A DNA stretch of 64,000 nt from an uncultured Acidobacteriaceae bacterium (GCA_937879855.1 CALFMO010000009.1:281205-345204); one strand, 5' to 3'. Numbered from the stretch's first letter, positions 9,942-18,705 are shown. A program made the numbers and translations. Notes: generated by a model not told the origin, from the sequence alone.

Positions 9942-10769
9942 ATGGGCGTAAAAACTGAAAAATGCAAGGTGAAATCTATTTTGAATACTACTTACAACAT
10001 CAGCATTGTTATCCCCGCTTACAACGAGGAGCCCCGATTGGGCCCCACTCTCAACCGAGTTTTGGATTTTGTTCGCCGGCAGGGCTGGGACGCCGAAGTG
10101 ATTGTAGTCGATGATGGATCTCGCGATCGTACCGCCGATCTCGTTAGAGAGTATGCCCAGAACAATGCGATTTTGCGTCTAGTTCAAAATGAGGGCAACC
10201 GCGGCAAAGGCTACAGCGTGCGCAACGGAGTGCTGAATGCGCGCGGCAGCATCGTCCTGTTTACCGACGCGGATCTATCCTCTCCCATCGAAGAAGCAAC
10301 GAAACTCATCGAAGCGATCGAGGCCGGTGCGGACATTGCGATCGGATCGCGTTGGATGCGAAGCGAGTTGCAAACCAAACGCCAATCTGTGGCCCGACAG
10401 GTCCTGGGCAGGGTCTTCAATCTGCTGCTGCGAATAGTCCTCAGGCTGGATTTCAAGGACACCCAGTGCGGGTTTAAGGCTTTCCGGCGGCGAGCCGCAT
10501 TGGCTGTCTTCCCTCTGCAAAGAATCGAGCGTTGGGGTTTCGATCCAGAAATTCTTTTCCTCGCCGATCGAGCTGGCTTCAAGACAGTGGAAGTGCCCGT
10601 GCGCTGGGGACACGACAATGGAACCCGGATCAATCCAGTTGCGGACGGGGCACGCATGGTCGCCGATATGCTGCGCATCCGTTGGTACTCGGTATCTGGC
10701 AAGTACGCCGACAGGGTGGGAGTTAGCGTGGCGCGCACGGCGAATGCGAGCCAGCGTCCGCGTACCTGA
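9942..10769 (+). CDS. Glycosyltransferase family 2, dolichyl-phosphate glucosyltransferase-like
   Basis: A 275-residue GT-A fold enzyme. The nucleotide-binding start is IVIPAYNEEPRLG, followed by EVIVVDDGSRDRT, the metal-binding DXD in FTDADLSSP and the acceptor-side KDTQCGFKAF, a motif shared by dolichyl-phosphate beta-glucosyltransferase and polyprenyl-phosphate glycosyltransferases. The product is therefore likely a sugar linked to a lipid phosphate carrier for envelope glycan assembly. There are no C-terminal membrane helices, so it is probably peripheral. The start is uncertain: ATG 9942, GTG 9969 and TTG 9825 are in frame and none has a strong ribosome binding site; the conserved domain begins near 9996. 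Substrate sugar cannot be told from sequence. Confidence 0.85.
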   Translation: MGVKTEKCKVKSILNTTYNISIVIPAYNEEPRLGPTLNRVLDFVRRQGWDAEVIVVDDGSRDRTADLVREYAQNNAILRLVQNEGNRGKGYSVRNGVLNARGSIVLFTDADLSSPIEEATKLIEAIEAGADIAIGSRWMRSELQTKRQSVARQVLGRVFNLLLRIVLRLDFKDTQCGFKAFRRRAALAVFPLQRIERWGFDPEILFLADRAGFKTVEVPVRWGHDNGTRINPVADGARMVADMLRIRWYSVSGKYADRVGVSVARTANASQRPRT

Positions 10770-10892
10770 ACCGACCACAAAAGAGCTACGGGTATTCAGC
10801 AACTGAACTAGATACCTGACCTGATGCCGGAGCTAGCGACGCATCTCTATGCTCGATTGAGTGGAAAGTCTAACCACTTCAGGAGTGACGAA

Positions 10893-11297
10893 ATGAAGCG
10901 AACGTCCGGTTTTCGAAGTCTTTTAATGGCCGGCTTTCTAGTGCTGGGTTGCGGAGCGCTGGGAATGGCCCAGGATTCGCCCGCGCAAAATCCTGCCTCT
11001 GACAACACAAAAATGAATCAGCGGGATCGGAATCCCAACGAACCGACGGCGGATCAGCAGCAGAACAATCGTTCGGACCGTGACATCACGCAGCAGGTGC
11101 GGAAGGCGATCCTAGCAGACAAAAGCTTCTCCACTTATGCACACAACATAAAGGTAATTACCCAAAACGGCCAAGTCACGCTGAAAGGGCCGGTCCGCTC
11201 GGAAGAAGAGAAGCATGCCGTCGAAGCCAAAGCCGCGGAAGTTGCTGGCGAGGGCAAAGTCAACAGCGAATTGACGGTCAAACCGAAAAGCGAATAA
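10893..11297 (+). CDS. Secreted single-BON-domain protein
   Basis: A 134-residue exported protein. The start is fixed by AGGAG eight bases before the ATG and by the signal peptide that begins there (positively charged KRTSGFR, then a hydrophobic core, then GMAQ as the probable cleavage site). A disordered Asn/Gln/Asp-rich linker (about 30-70) precedes one BON domain with the strand pattern NGQVTLKGPV and a terminal VNSELTVK. It heads a plus-strand series of stress-type genes (Gly-rich protein, ferritin-like protein, AI-2E-type permease). A role in envelope stress is inferred from family and context only. Confidence 0.85.
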   Translation: MKRTSGFRSLLMAGFLVLGCGALGMAQDSPAQNPASDNTKMNQRDRNPNEPTADQQQNNRSDRDITQQVRKAILADKSFSTYAHNIKVITQNGQVTLKGPVRSEEEKHAVEAKAAEVAGEGKVNSELTVKPKSE

Positions 11298-11321
11298 TTC
11301 AAAAACCAAGGAGATTTCATC

Positions 11322-11885
11322 ATGGCAGGAAAAAATACAGCTGTGTTCGGCATTTATCCGTCTTATGCAGGCGTTGAAAACGGCGTAGACGCCTTGCGAT
11401 CTGCGGGATTCAGGAACGAAGACATTTCTGCTTTGTTCCCCGAAGGCGCGGGAACGAAGGAATTTGCCCATGAAAAAAACACGAAAGCGCCAGAGGGCGC
11501 GACCACCGGCGCCGGAACCGGTGTAGTGCTGGGTGGCGCAATGGGATGGTTGCTCGGCATCGGCGCAATAGCGATCCCTGGATTGGGGCCGTTCATTGCG
11601 GCCGGTCCGATCATGGCCGCATTGGCCGGGGCCGGAGTTGGCGGCGCAGTTGGCGGGATCGCCGGAGCGCTGGTTGGAATGGGAATCCCTGAATACGAGG
11701 CCAAGCGCTATGAAGGGCGCGTTAAAGATGGTGGAATTCTACTTTCGGTTCACTCCGACAATTCTGACTGGACCAAGCGGGCGAAAGAAATCTTGAAACG
11801 CACGGGCGCTCAGGACATCTCATCCACCGGAGAAGCCGGTTCCGATGATAGTTCCGAAAATGTGCGACTGCCCCGGGCGGTATAA
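11322..11885 (+). CDS. Gly/Ala-rich general-stress-type protein (DUF3341/ActD- or DUF1269-like)
   Basis: A 187-residue protein with a strong ribosome binding site (AAGGAG, seven bases before ATG). The N-terminal alpha/beta part (about 1-50) begins with AVFGIYPSYAGVENGVDAL, the pattern of the ferredoxin-like domain in GSP17M, ActD and related proteins. The middle (about 60-130) is a Gly/Ala-rich double hydrophobic hairpin (GAGTGVVLGGAMGWLLG and GPIMAALAGAGVGGAVGG) that could insert in a membrane. A C-terminal YEGRVKDGGILLSVHS strand closes the domain. It lies 24 bases after the BON gene, so the two are probably co-transcribed. Function in the family is poorly known; stress induction is the usual context. 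Confidence 0.75.
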   Translation: MAGKNTAVFGIYPSYAGVENGVDALRSAGFRNEDISALFPEGAGTKEFAHEKNTKAPEGATTGAGTGVVLGGAMGWLLGIGAIAIPGLGPFIAAGPIMAALAGAGVGGAVGGIAGALVGMGIPEYEAKRYEGRVKDGGILLSVHSDNSDWTKRAKEILKRTGAQDISSTGEAGSDDSSENVRLPRAV

Positions 11886-11999
11886 GCTGGCGGCAAACTT
11901 GGCTTGAGCATCGGGGTTGCCGGCAACAGTTTCCACACTGTTGCTCGGCGCCCCGAATTGCGTGTTAAGGAAATGCTAGGTTTGGAAAGGAAAAAGATC

Positions 12000-12599
12000 A
12001 TGAAGAGCGACGATAGCGCGAAAGGAAAAGACAAGAATACATTTCTAACCGACATTAGCGAGATCCGCCGGCGGGCGCGTCAACATATTGAGGAGGGCGC
12101 GGTTACCGATAGTTACAAGGGCGACCGAAAAACTGTTCTACGCGTGCTCAATGAGGCGCTGGCCACCGAGATCGTTTGCGTGCTGCGCTACAAGCGCCAC
12201 CACTATATGGCCAAAGGAATTCATTCGCAGGCGGTGGCGCAAGAGTTCCTCGAACATGCCGCCGAGGAGCAAGAGCACGCCGACCAAATCGCCGAGAGAA
12301 TTACGCAACTCGATGGGGAGCCGAACTTCAATCCTGAAGGCCTGCTTACGCGCAGCCACTCCGAATACGTAGAAGGCGAAAGCCTCATCGACATGATCAA
12401 GGAAGATTTGGTTGCAGAACGGATTGCCATCGAATCCTACTCGGAAATCATTCGATACCTCGCTGACAACGATCCGACCAGCCGGCGAATGATGGAGGAG
12501 ATCCTAGCTAAAGAAGAAGAGCATGCCGAGGACATGAAGACTTTGCTGGAAACCATCGCCCGGGAGGAAAGGCACGAAGATAGAGCCAAGGCCAGTTAA
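12000..12599 (+). CDS. Ferritin-like / bacterioferritin-type diiron protein
   Basis: A 199-residue four-helix-bundle protein. Likely diiron ligands are Glu57 (LATEIVC), Glu90 and His93 (AEEQEHA), Glu140 and Glu172/His175 (KEEEHAEDM), giving the ExxH pairs of the ferritin superfamily. An N-terminal Lys-rich extension and acidic C-terminal tail frame the bundle. The ATG at 12000 follows an AAAGGA site; an upstream frame extension to 11904 lacks conservation. Members of this group either store iron or oxidise Fe(II) with peroxide, so a protective role fits the neighbouring stress genes. It is not a Dps by length and lacks the bacterioferritin haem methionine pattern, so the exact subfamily is open. 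Confidence 0.85.
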   Translation: MKSDDSAKGKDKNTFLTDISEIRRRARQHIEEGAVTDSYKGDRKTVLRVLNEALATEIVCVLRYKRHHYMAKGIHSQAVAQEFLEHAAEEQEHADQIAERITQLDGEPNFNPEGLLTRSHSEYVEGESLIDMIKEDLVAERIAIESYSEIIRYLADNDPTSRRMMEEILAKEEEHAEDMKTLLETIAREERHEDRAKAS

Positions 12600-12685
12600 C
12601 GGACAGTTGCTTTGCCTAGCCAAGCCTCGCAGGAAGCTCACTCTCTTGGATGGTGGATGATTATTCCCGAGCGATGGGAATTGGC

Positions 12686-12701
12686 AGGAGGTGAACCATT
12701 G
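12686..12701 (+). promoter_or_regulatory. Shine-Dalgarno site that decides a TTG start
   Basis: A perfect AGGAGG at 12686-12691 sits seven bases before TTG at 12699. The next ATG (12720) has no ribosome binding site, so translation of the AI-2E-type permease most likely starts at the TTG. Confidence 0.7.
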
Positions 12702-14600
12702 GTCCGCTCCGAAAACTCAATGACTTCCTCCAAATCCTCCATCTTCATCGCAGTTGCCCTCGCGATTGCGATGCTTTATTTTGGGCGACAGATTTTCATT
12801 CCCCTGGCACTGGCGCTGGTTCTCAGCTTCTTATTGACACCGCTGGTTAGTTTGCTGGAACGACTTCATCTGGGCCGGGTTCCGGCCGTAATGGTCGTAT
12901 TGATTCTTTGCTTTGCGCTGACCGCCGGCATGGGCTGGGTAGTGGCCGGGCAATTGCTGGACATCACCGGGCACTTTCGCGATTACAAAGCAAACCTCGA
13001 GGCGACATTTCGATCCCTCCGCGCCCCGGCTGCCGGAGCGCTTGGTCAAGCAACCGCAACTGTCCGGGAGTTAAACAAAGAATTGTCGGCAGCCCCGGGA
13101 CAACCGGCCGGCCATTTGCCGGACGATAACGGCAAGGCGCGCCCCACTCATCCCGTTCCAGTTCAGGTGACTCCGCCACCTTCGAATCTCCTCGCCGACC
13201 TGCGCGCCCTGCTCGGCCCCCTGGAGGGCCCGGCGGAAACGGCCGCAATCGTAATTATTTTTACGGCGTTCATGTTGATCAAGCGGGAGGACCTGCGTAA
13301 TCGCCTGATCCGGCTCGGTGGTCAAGGTCACTTAACGGTTATGACACAAGCGCTGGACGATGCCAGTCAACGCCTCAGCCGGTATCTCCTGCTGCAATTT
13401 CTGGTGAATTCCGGATATGGAGTTCTTTTCGGAGTTGGTTTGTACGTTATTCGGATACCTCATGCGCTACTCTGGGGCGCGTTGGCCGCGTTGCTGCGCT
13501 TCGTACCATATATTGGCACGCTGATCGCCGCGGCATTTCCGGTATTGATGGCTCTGGCGGTGTTTCCGGGCTGGCAGCACGCGCTGCTGATTGTTGGCTT
13601 ATTTCTGATTCTTGAAGCAATCGTCGGCAATGTCATTGAACCATGGCTCTATGGTTCTCACACCGGAATTTCTTCGATCGCCATCCTCATCGCCGCCGTT
13701 TTCTGGTCGATGTTGTGGGGTCCAGTCGGATTGATTCTGTCAACGCCCCTGACTGTGTGTCTGATGCTTGCAGGACGCTATGTCCCGCGTCTCGGCTTCC
13801 TGGAAGTTTTATTGGGCGACGAGCCCGTGCTCAGCCCTCAGGAACTTTTCTACCAGCGGCTCCTCGCGATGGATCAGGATGAAGCCAGAAATATCGCGGA
13901 GGTGCAACTCCAAGAGAAATCCCTGGAAAGTCTTTACGAGACCGTTCTGATCCCCGCGCTCCGATTGGCGGAGGAAGATCGCCACAGGGATGCTCTGGGG
14001 GACCGCACCATCGAATTCGTCTCGCAAACCACCCGCGAGCTGATCGATGACTTAGGCGACCGCATTGCGCGGGAAAAGTCGGCGCGGGAAATCATCAGCG
14101 GAGCGCCCTCGAATACAGGCCTTGCCGACAGGAATATTGTTTGCGTCCCCGCAAGGGACGAAGCAGACGAACTGGTCGGGATGATGTTCGCTCAGATTCT
14201 TCAACAGGCTGGCTTCGGTGCTACCTACCTGGCGATTGGAACCGTCAGCGACATGCTGGACCAAGTCGAAAAGGGGGGATACGGTATTGCCTGCGTCTCA
14301 GCACTTCCGCCCTTCGCCGTGGGACAGGCGCGTTCGCTTTGCAAGCGGTTGCGCGCGCGAGTTCCTGATCTGGCAATCATTGTAGGACTGTGGGAATTTG
14401 CAGGCGGCGTTCCCAAGGCCCAGGAACGCGTAGGAGCGAGTTGCACCGACGCCGTCGTCACGTCTTTGTCGGAGGGGCTCCTGCAAGTGCGGAGACTGTC
14501 CGAACTCGGCAGTGCCGCTACTTCGGAGAAGTCGAAGACGTCGGGAGAAAACGACAAGGCTAGTGAGACTGGGACTTGGCAGAGCAGGGCTGCTTCTTGA
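12699..14600 (+). CDS. AI-2E family (PerM-like) permease with extra C-terminal Rossmann-like domain
   Basis: A 633-residue inner-membrane protein. The N-terminal half (to about 370) has the AI-2E/PerM layout: a hydrophobic pair at residues 8-60, a third helix, a long periplasmic or cytoplasmic insert rich in Pro and Ala (about 110-180), then the conserved membrane block with RFVPYIGTLIAA and the closing VIEPWLYGSHTGISSIAI segment. Unusually, about 250 further residues follow: a helical region (about 380-470) and a domain starting RNIVCVPARDEADELVGMMF with the strand-helix order of cobalamin-binding folds, but without the DxHxxG histidine. Family members export small molecules or act as sodium/proton antiporters; the substrate here is unknown. 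Start choice rests on the AGGAGG site. Confidence 0.8.
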   Translation: MVRSENSMTSSKSSIFIAVALAIAMLYFGRQIFIPLALALVLSFLLTPLVSLLERLHLGRVPAVMVVLILCFALTAGMGWVVAGQLLDITGHFRDYKANLEATFRSLRAPAAGALGQATATVRELNKELSAAPGQPAGHLPDDNGKARPTHPVPVQVTPPPSNLLADLRALLGPLEGPAETAAIVIIFTAFMLIKREDLRNRLIRLGGQGHLTVMTQALDDASQRLSRYLLLQFLVNSGYGVLFGVGLYVIRIPHALLWGALAALLRFVPYIGTLIAAAFPVLMALAVFPGWQHALLIVGLFLILEAIVGNVIEPWLYGSHTGISSIAILIAAVFWSMLWGPVGLILSTPLTVCLMLAGRYVPRLGFLEVLLGDEPVLSPQELFYQRLLAMDQDEARNIAEVQLQEKSLESLYETVLIPALRLAEEDRHRDALGDRTIEFVSQTTRELIDDLGDRIAREKSAREIISGAPSNTGLADRNIVCVPARDEADELVGMMFAQILQQAGFGATYLAIGTVSDMLDQVEKGGYGIACVSALPPFAVGQARSLCKRLRARVPDLAIIVGLWEFAGGVPKAQERVGASCTDAVVTSLSEGLLQVRRLSELGSAATSEKSKTSGENDKASETGTWQSRAAS

Positions 14601-14661
14601 AAGTGGACGTGATTGTTTCGAAGCGGCCGGCCACTCAGAGGCTTCAATCGATTGAGCTCGG

Positions 14662-14955
14662 TTAATCAGCGTCCTTCTTAAAGACGTAGAAATTCTTTTC
14701 GTCCGCCAAGGTCTCGATTTCAATCCCGTTTGCAGACGCCCCGCGATGTACAGCCGATCGCAGATTCGCCAATCCGATCGCAGCTCCATCCAGGGGAATT
14801 TCCAGCGCCGAGCCCGCGGGCACTGTTTCCAGCTCTTCCAAAATGCCCTTCACCAGGTCGTGATGCTTGCCACGCCTGCTTTTCCTTAGGGAAGAAAGTG
14901 CGACCTGCCGGTACTTAAGGGAGAGCGGGGGATTGGATTTTCCAGTTTTTGCCAT
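14662..14955 (-). CDS. Small basic protein, unknown function
   Basis: A 97-residue protein with a Lys/Arg-rich N-terminal part (KSRRGKHHDLVKGILEELE) and a C-terminal part (IGLANLRSAVHRGASANG) that looks helix-turn-helix-like, ending in a short strand motif with NFYVFKK. The ATG at 14955 has GAGG four to seven bases upstream; an earlier start at 15006 would add an unlikely leader inside an AT-rich region. It could be a small DNA-binding protein acting on the AT-rich promoter next to it, but this is a guess. It is divergent from the kinase at 15241. Confidence 0.55.
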   Translation of the reverse strand: MAKTGKSNPPLSLKYRQVALSSLRKSRRGKHHDLVKGILEELETVPAGSALEIPLDGAAIGLANLRSAVHRGASANGIEIETLADEKNFYVFKKDAD

Positions 14956-14989
14956 CCTGCCTCGATTTCGACAAACAACCATAGCAAAA

Positions 14990-15050
14990 TATAATAATTG
15001 TGTCAATAAAACTATACTATTATATGTATATTATACTATTATATCTAGCA
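14990..15050. promoter_or_regulatory. AT-rich divergent promoter island with a 13-nt direct repeat
   Basis: The sequence TATACTATTATAT occurs at 15013-15025 and again at 15032-15044, 19 bases apart, inside a stretch of nearly pure A and T that is far below the GC of its surroundings. It sits between a small basic protein gene (minus) and a histidine kinase gene (plus). It probably carries promoters or binding sites for one or both. Confidence 0.55.
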
Positions 15051-15240
15051 AATTACAATGGTTCTTATGATGGTGCGGATTGCATAGATGAATTCAATAT
15101 TATTACCATTTTTTAGTGGAACGCTTATGCTCAACCTAATAGGAACGACTGCGGGAGGGAACTGGCCGAAACAGGCCTTTGTAACAGGGGTTTCGTAATG
15201 CGACTGTTTACGCCTTATGGATACTGAAGGCAGGTTTGAA

Positions 15241-16380
15241 ATGGAGATGCCGCAAAGTTCAACGACTGAAAATGTGCGCCGGTATAGTAGCGCCATATTC
15301 GCCGCCATCGCCGCCCTCTTCCTTTACAAATTGCTCGCCCCCGCCCTCGACGGGCAGAACCCTTATCACACCGCCTGGGCAGCAGTGGTGTTTTCGGCGT
15401 GGTACTGTGGCGTTGGTCCTTCCCTCTTTGTTATCCTCCTCGACCTCATCGGAATCTGGTATTGGTTTCTGCCGCCGGCAGGCTCGTTCCAGCTGGCAAA
15501 TCCCCGAGCGGATATTTTCGGAATGCTGGGCTTCGTTGTTTTTTCCGGCTTGATCGTGGCCCTCGGAGAATCGCATCGCCGCTCACTTGCCAAGAGCCGG
15601 TTCGCCGAAGAACAACTGCGAAGGGCTCAGGCAGAACTCGAACAGAAAGTTCATGAGCGCACGACCGAGTTAAGGATGGCGAATGACAATTTGAGGGAAC
15701 TGTCCAGTCACCTGCAGCAACTGCGCGATGATGAACGTAAGCAGATCGCCCGCGAATTGCACGACAGCGTGGGACAGTTGCTGGCGGGCCTGAGCATGAA
15801 TATTGCAACCGTGCAATCTCAGTCCCACAAACTCGATTCTGCTGCGGCTCGCGCGGTCTCGGAAAATTCGGCGATCGTCCAACAAATTGGCAAAGAGATT
15901 CGCACCATCTCCCACCTGTTGCACCCGCCTCTGCTCGATGCAGCCGGGCTTGCCTCGGCTCTTCGCTGGTATATAGATGGCTTCTCGGAGCGCAGCCATA
16001 TCAAAGTCGACTTCGAGATTCCGGCTGAGTTCCGCCGCCTCTCCGATGACATGGAGATCGCCATTTTCCGGCTCGTTCAGGAATGTCTCACCAACATTCA
16101 CCGCCACTCCGGAAGCGATAGCGCAAAAATTACGATCCGTGAAGATGACCGAAACGTCGTGGTAGAAATTCAAGACGCCGGTAAAGGCATATCGCTGGAA
16201 AAGCAGCTGGAGTTGAGTTCGGGCCGTACTGGCGTGGGATTTCGCGGCATGCGGGAGCGCCTGCGGCAGTTCGGCGGCGACTTAGACATTCACTCCGACA
16301 ACAAGGGAACCCTCGTGAAAGCCAGGCTTCCTCTTCAACCCGCAGAATCTTCCAATCTGGACGAAGCCAGAGCCTCGTGA
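15241..16380 (+). CDS. Membrane histidine kinase, DUF4118-type sensor with HisKA_3 core
   Basis: A 379-residue kinase. The N-terminal region holds about four membrane helices (roughly residues 15-110) in the DUF4118 pattern of KdpD-like sensors (YHTAWAAVVFSAWYCGVGPSL). A coiled coil (about 120-160) leads to a HisKA_3 dimerisation domain with phospho-acceptor His174 in ARELHDSVGQLLAG. The HATPase domain has QECLTNIHRHSG and DAGKGI. No response regulator is adjacent; the core is closely similar to that of the receiver-PAS-kinase at 1529 (both contain ISHLLHPPLLD), suggesting paralogy. The start at 15241 is chosen for a modest purine-rich site; ATG 15217 is an alternative. Confidence 0.88.
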   Translation: MEMPQSSTTENVRRYSSAIFAAIAALFLYKLLAPALDGQNPYHTAWAAVVFSAWYCGVGPSLFVILLDLIGIWYWFLPPAGSFQLANPRADIFGMLGFVVFSGLIVALGESHRRSLAKSRFAEEQLRRAQAELEQKVHERTTELRMANDNLRELSSHLQQLRDDERKQIARELHDSVGQLLAGLSMNIATVQSQSHKLDSAAARAVSENSAIVQQIGKEIRTISHLLHPPLLDAAGLASALRWYIDGFSERSHIKVDFEIPAEFRRLSDDMEIAIFRLVQECLTNIHRHSGSDSAKITIREDDRNVVVEIQDAGKGISLEKQLELSSGRTGVGFRGMRERLRQFGGDLDIHSDNKGTLVKARLPLQPAESSNLDEARAS

Positions 16381-16491
16381 CGATTTCCTGCAGCTGAGTT
16401 TAATCCCGGCAAATGTGCGTAGTGGAATATAAACGGCGAATCACTGCTGGCCATGGCATCTTCTTGCCAGGCTATTCGAGAGGAAAACGTA

Positions 16492-16518
16492 GGGAGACTG
16501 CGGCGCCGGCAGTCTCCC
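16492..16518 (-). terminator. Hairpin terminator after the DUF5670-like gene
   Basis: A 10-bp perfect stem (16492-16501 with 16509-16518) lies 33 bases past the stop codon of the small membrane protein on the minus strand. After the stem the minus strand reads TACGTTTTCC, a weak T tract. Confidence 0.6.
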
Positions 16519-16551
16519 CCAAATGGATGCTTAGAACTTGGGGCCCGTCGG

Positions 16552-16707
16552 TCAGACGGTGCTTCGTCCCATTACAAAATGCAGGATCAGCGAGATTACG
16601 GCGAACACCAATAACAGGTGAATCAGGCCGCCTGCAACGTGAAACACGCTGAAGCCGGTGATCCATGCGATCAGCAAAATCACGAACAATATTGTCCAAA
16701 TACTCAT
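16552..16707 (-). CDS. lmo0937-type (DUF5670) small membrane protein
   Basis: A 51-residue protein made of two hydrophobic helices (about 4-22 and 28-45) joined by GFSVFHVAGGLIH, the signature of the lmo0937/DUF5670 family. Its members are very short membrane proteins common in soil bacteria and linked to stress expression. The start is fixed by AAAGGAG eight bases before the ATG. A longer frame upstream to 16938 is not supported. A hairpin terminator follows. The molecular function is unknown. Confidence 0.85.
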   Translation of the reverse strand: MSIWTILFVILLIAWITGFSVFHVAGGLIHLLLVFAVISLILHFVMGRSTV

Positions 16708-17012
16708 TTCATTCTCCTTTGCGATCTCGGTACGATTTCGCCTACATCCAGCCAACAGCCTAGCTTCGGGCGACGTGTGTGTCCTTACCTCGCATCTTGT
16801 AGCGGCTGGGAAATATATCTGTAGCCAGGTATGCGTGTATATCGGTATGGAAATCACCCCGTGTCCTGCTTTTAGGCCAAACCTTGCGCGCCGGTTGGCA
16901 ACTAAGAAAGGCTGGGCAGAATTCGTCCATCGCGCCATCGAGCGAAGTTCAAGGACATTCGGAGCGGCGACCGAATTTGTTCCGCTACAGAACGAATCCG
17001 GCCGGAGTTCTC

Positions 17013-18305
17013 ATGACACGATTTCTCGAACTTTGTCGCGCGATGATCGGGGCCCTCCTGCTCCTTTTCCTTACCCAGTTTTGCGGCGCTTACTCCGTGC
17101 TGACGCACGAAGAGGTCGTAGATCTGTTGTGGAAGGACGACATCCAACCGTTGCTGGCGAGGCGATTTCCCGGAGCGAGCCCGGATGATTTGAAAAAAGC
17201 CCACGCCTTCGCTTATGGCGGATGCCTGATCCAGGACATGGGCTACTACCCCTTCGGCAACAAATATTTCAGCGATCTCACTCACTACGTGCGCAGCGGC
17301 GACTTCATTGTCAACTTGCTGAATGAAGCCTCTGATCTGAACGAATACGCCTTCGCGCTGGGCGCGCTGGCTCACTATTCGTCCGACAACCTCGGCCACC
17401 CCGTCGTCAACCAGGCCGTGGGGCTAGAGTTTCCAAAACTGCGTAAGAGATTCGGCAAAGAAGTGACCTATGCCGATAATCCGAAAGCTCACATTCGCAC
17501 CGAATTCGGCTTCGACGTGACACAGGTCGCAAAAAACCGTTACACCTCCGACCGCTACCACGATTTCATTGGATTTGAGGTGGCAAAACCTGTGCTGGAG
17601 CGCGCCTTTCAGGATACCTACGGCATACCGCTCAGCGACGTGCTGTCGAAGGAAGACCTCGCCATCGGGACGTTCCGACGCGCGATCAGCACTATCATTC
17701 CCGAGATGACGCGAGTGGCGCTGGTGGCGAGGAAAAAAGAAATTGTTTCCGAAACTCCAAATTTCAATTCCAGAAAATTCCGCTACTATCTTTCCCGCGC
17801 CAATTATCAGAAGGAATGGGGCAGAGGATACCGGCGTCCGGGATTTGGCACCAGGGTGCTGGCATTCGTCTTGAAGTTCATGCCTAAGGTAGGACCGTTC
17901 AAAGCGCTCGACTTCAAAATTCCTACCCGCAAGACCGAAGATCTATATATCGCAAGTGTTAATCACACACTCGATAACTACAAAGGCCTGCTCGTTCAGG
18001 TCAGGACCAATAAACTTAGCCTCGCCAATACCGACTTTGACACGGGGCGACCGACGCACGCCGGCGAATACGTTCTCACCGATAACGCCTACGCGCACCT
18101 GCTCGATCAGCTGGCCAAGCACAATTTTGACCAGGTCACACCGGAACTCCGCGAAAATATTCTGGCTTTCTACCGCGATCCGAGCGCTCCGGTCGCGACC
18201 AAACGAAAGACTGCGGCTTGGGAGAAAACGCAGGACGAAGTTCAACGGCTGAAAGTGTTCGTCCCGACTCCGAGTCCCGCGATCGAAGTCACCACCCTTC
18301 CCTGA
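17013..18305 (+). CDS. Zinc-dependent phospholipase C-like secreted protein
   Basis: A 430-residue exported protein. It starts with a signal peptide (TRFLELCRAMIGALLLLF, cleavage near FCGAYS). The mature N terminus carries the alpha-helical zinc-dependent phospholipase C-like fold: THEEVVDLLW, AFAYGGCLIQDMGYYPFG, a DLTHYVRSGDF segment and GALAHYSSDNLGHP, in which the His and Asp residues are positioned like the tri-metal ligands of the family. The C-terminal 200 residues have no recognised domain. The ATG follows a CGGAG site. Substrate may be a lipid or another phosphodiester; enzyme activity is inferred from fold only. Confidence 0.75.
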   Translation: MTRFLELCRAMIGALLLLFLTQFCGAYSVLTHEEVVDLLWKDDIQPLLARRFPGASPDDLKKAHAFAYGGCLIQDMGYYPFGNKYFSDLTHYVRSGDFIVNLLNEASDLNEYAFALGALAHYSSDNLGHPVVNQAVGLEFPKLRKRFGKEVTYADNPKAHIRTEFGFDVTQVAKNRYTSDRYHDFIGFEVAKPVLERAFQDTYGIPLSDVLSKEDLAIGTFRRAISTIIPEMTRVALVARKKEIVSETPNFNSRKFRYYLSRANYQKEWGRGYRRPGFGTRVLAFVLKFMPKVGPFKALDFKIPTRKTEDLYIASVNHTLDNYKGLLVQVRTNKLSLANTDFDTGRPTHAGEYVLTDNAYAHLLDQLAKHNFDQVTPELRENILAFYRDPSAPVATKRKTAAWEKTQDEVQRLKVFVPTPSPAIEVTTLP

Positions 18306-18448
18306 AAACAATTTTGTTGCGGCGAAATCTTTTGTTCTCCCGCTCACGAGCTTTCCTCCCCAACCTTAAGTTCCAGCGCAGCAACTAAGTAAGAGCAAGT
18401 GGATTTAACTCTTGCGCCGAGACGCGCATTTAAAGGGAGAACCATTTC

Positions 18449-18652
18449 ATGGCAGACGATATGGAGAAGAACAAGCAGCAGGGTGGTCAGTTCGGACAAC
18501 AGAGCGGCCAGTCCGGCCAAAAGGGCGGCCAAACCGGTCAGGGCGGCCAACAGAGCGGCCAGCAGCAGTCCGGTCAGCAGAATCCGCAGAAGAAGGGCGG
18601 ACAGGGCCAGAACGAAGAAGACGACAACATCGGACAGCGTCGCGCTTCCTAG
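18449..18652 (+). CDS. Small Gln/Gly-rich hydrophilic repeat protein
   Basis: A 67-residue, fully hydrophilic protein built almost wholly from Gly, Gln and Ser. After a short charged start (MADDMEKNKQQ) it carries degenerate GQQSGQ and GGQ repeats, and it ends with an acidic EEDDNIGQRR tail. It has a good ribosome binding site (AAAGGGAGA, eight bases before ATG) and a strong terminator just after, so it is an independent expressed unit rather than a chance ORF. Such composition is typical of intrinsically disordered desiccation or stress proteins; no specific function can be given. ORFs in other frames here are by-products of the repeat. Confidence 0.75.
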   Translation: MADDMEKNKQQGGQFGQQSGQSGQKGGQTGQGGQQSGQQQSGQQNPQKKGGQGQNEEDDNIGQRRAS

Positions 18653-18673
18653 TTGTACATCCAGCTGATCTAC

Positions 18674-18705
18674 GAAGTCCCGGCTCCGGCCGGGACTTCA
18701 TTTTT
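18674..18705 (+). terminator. Strong Rho-independent terminator
   Basis: A perfect 11-bp stem (18674-18684 with 18689-18699), a four-base loop TCCG, and then ATTTTT. It lies 22 bases after the stop codon of the Gln/Gly-rich protein gene. Confidence 0.9.
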
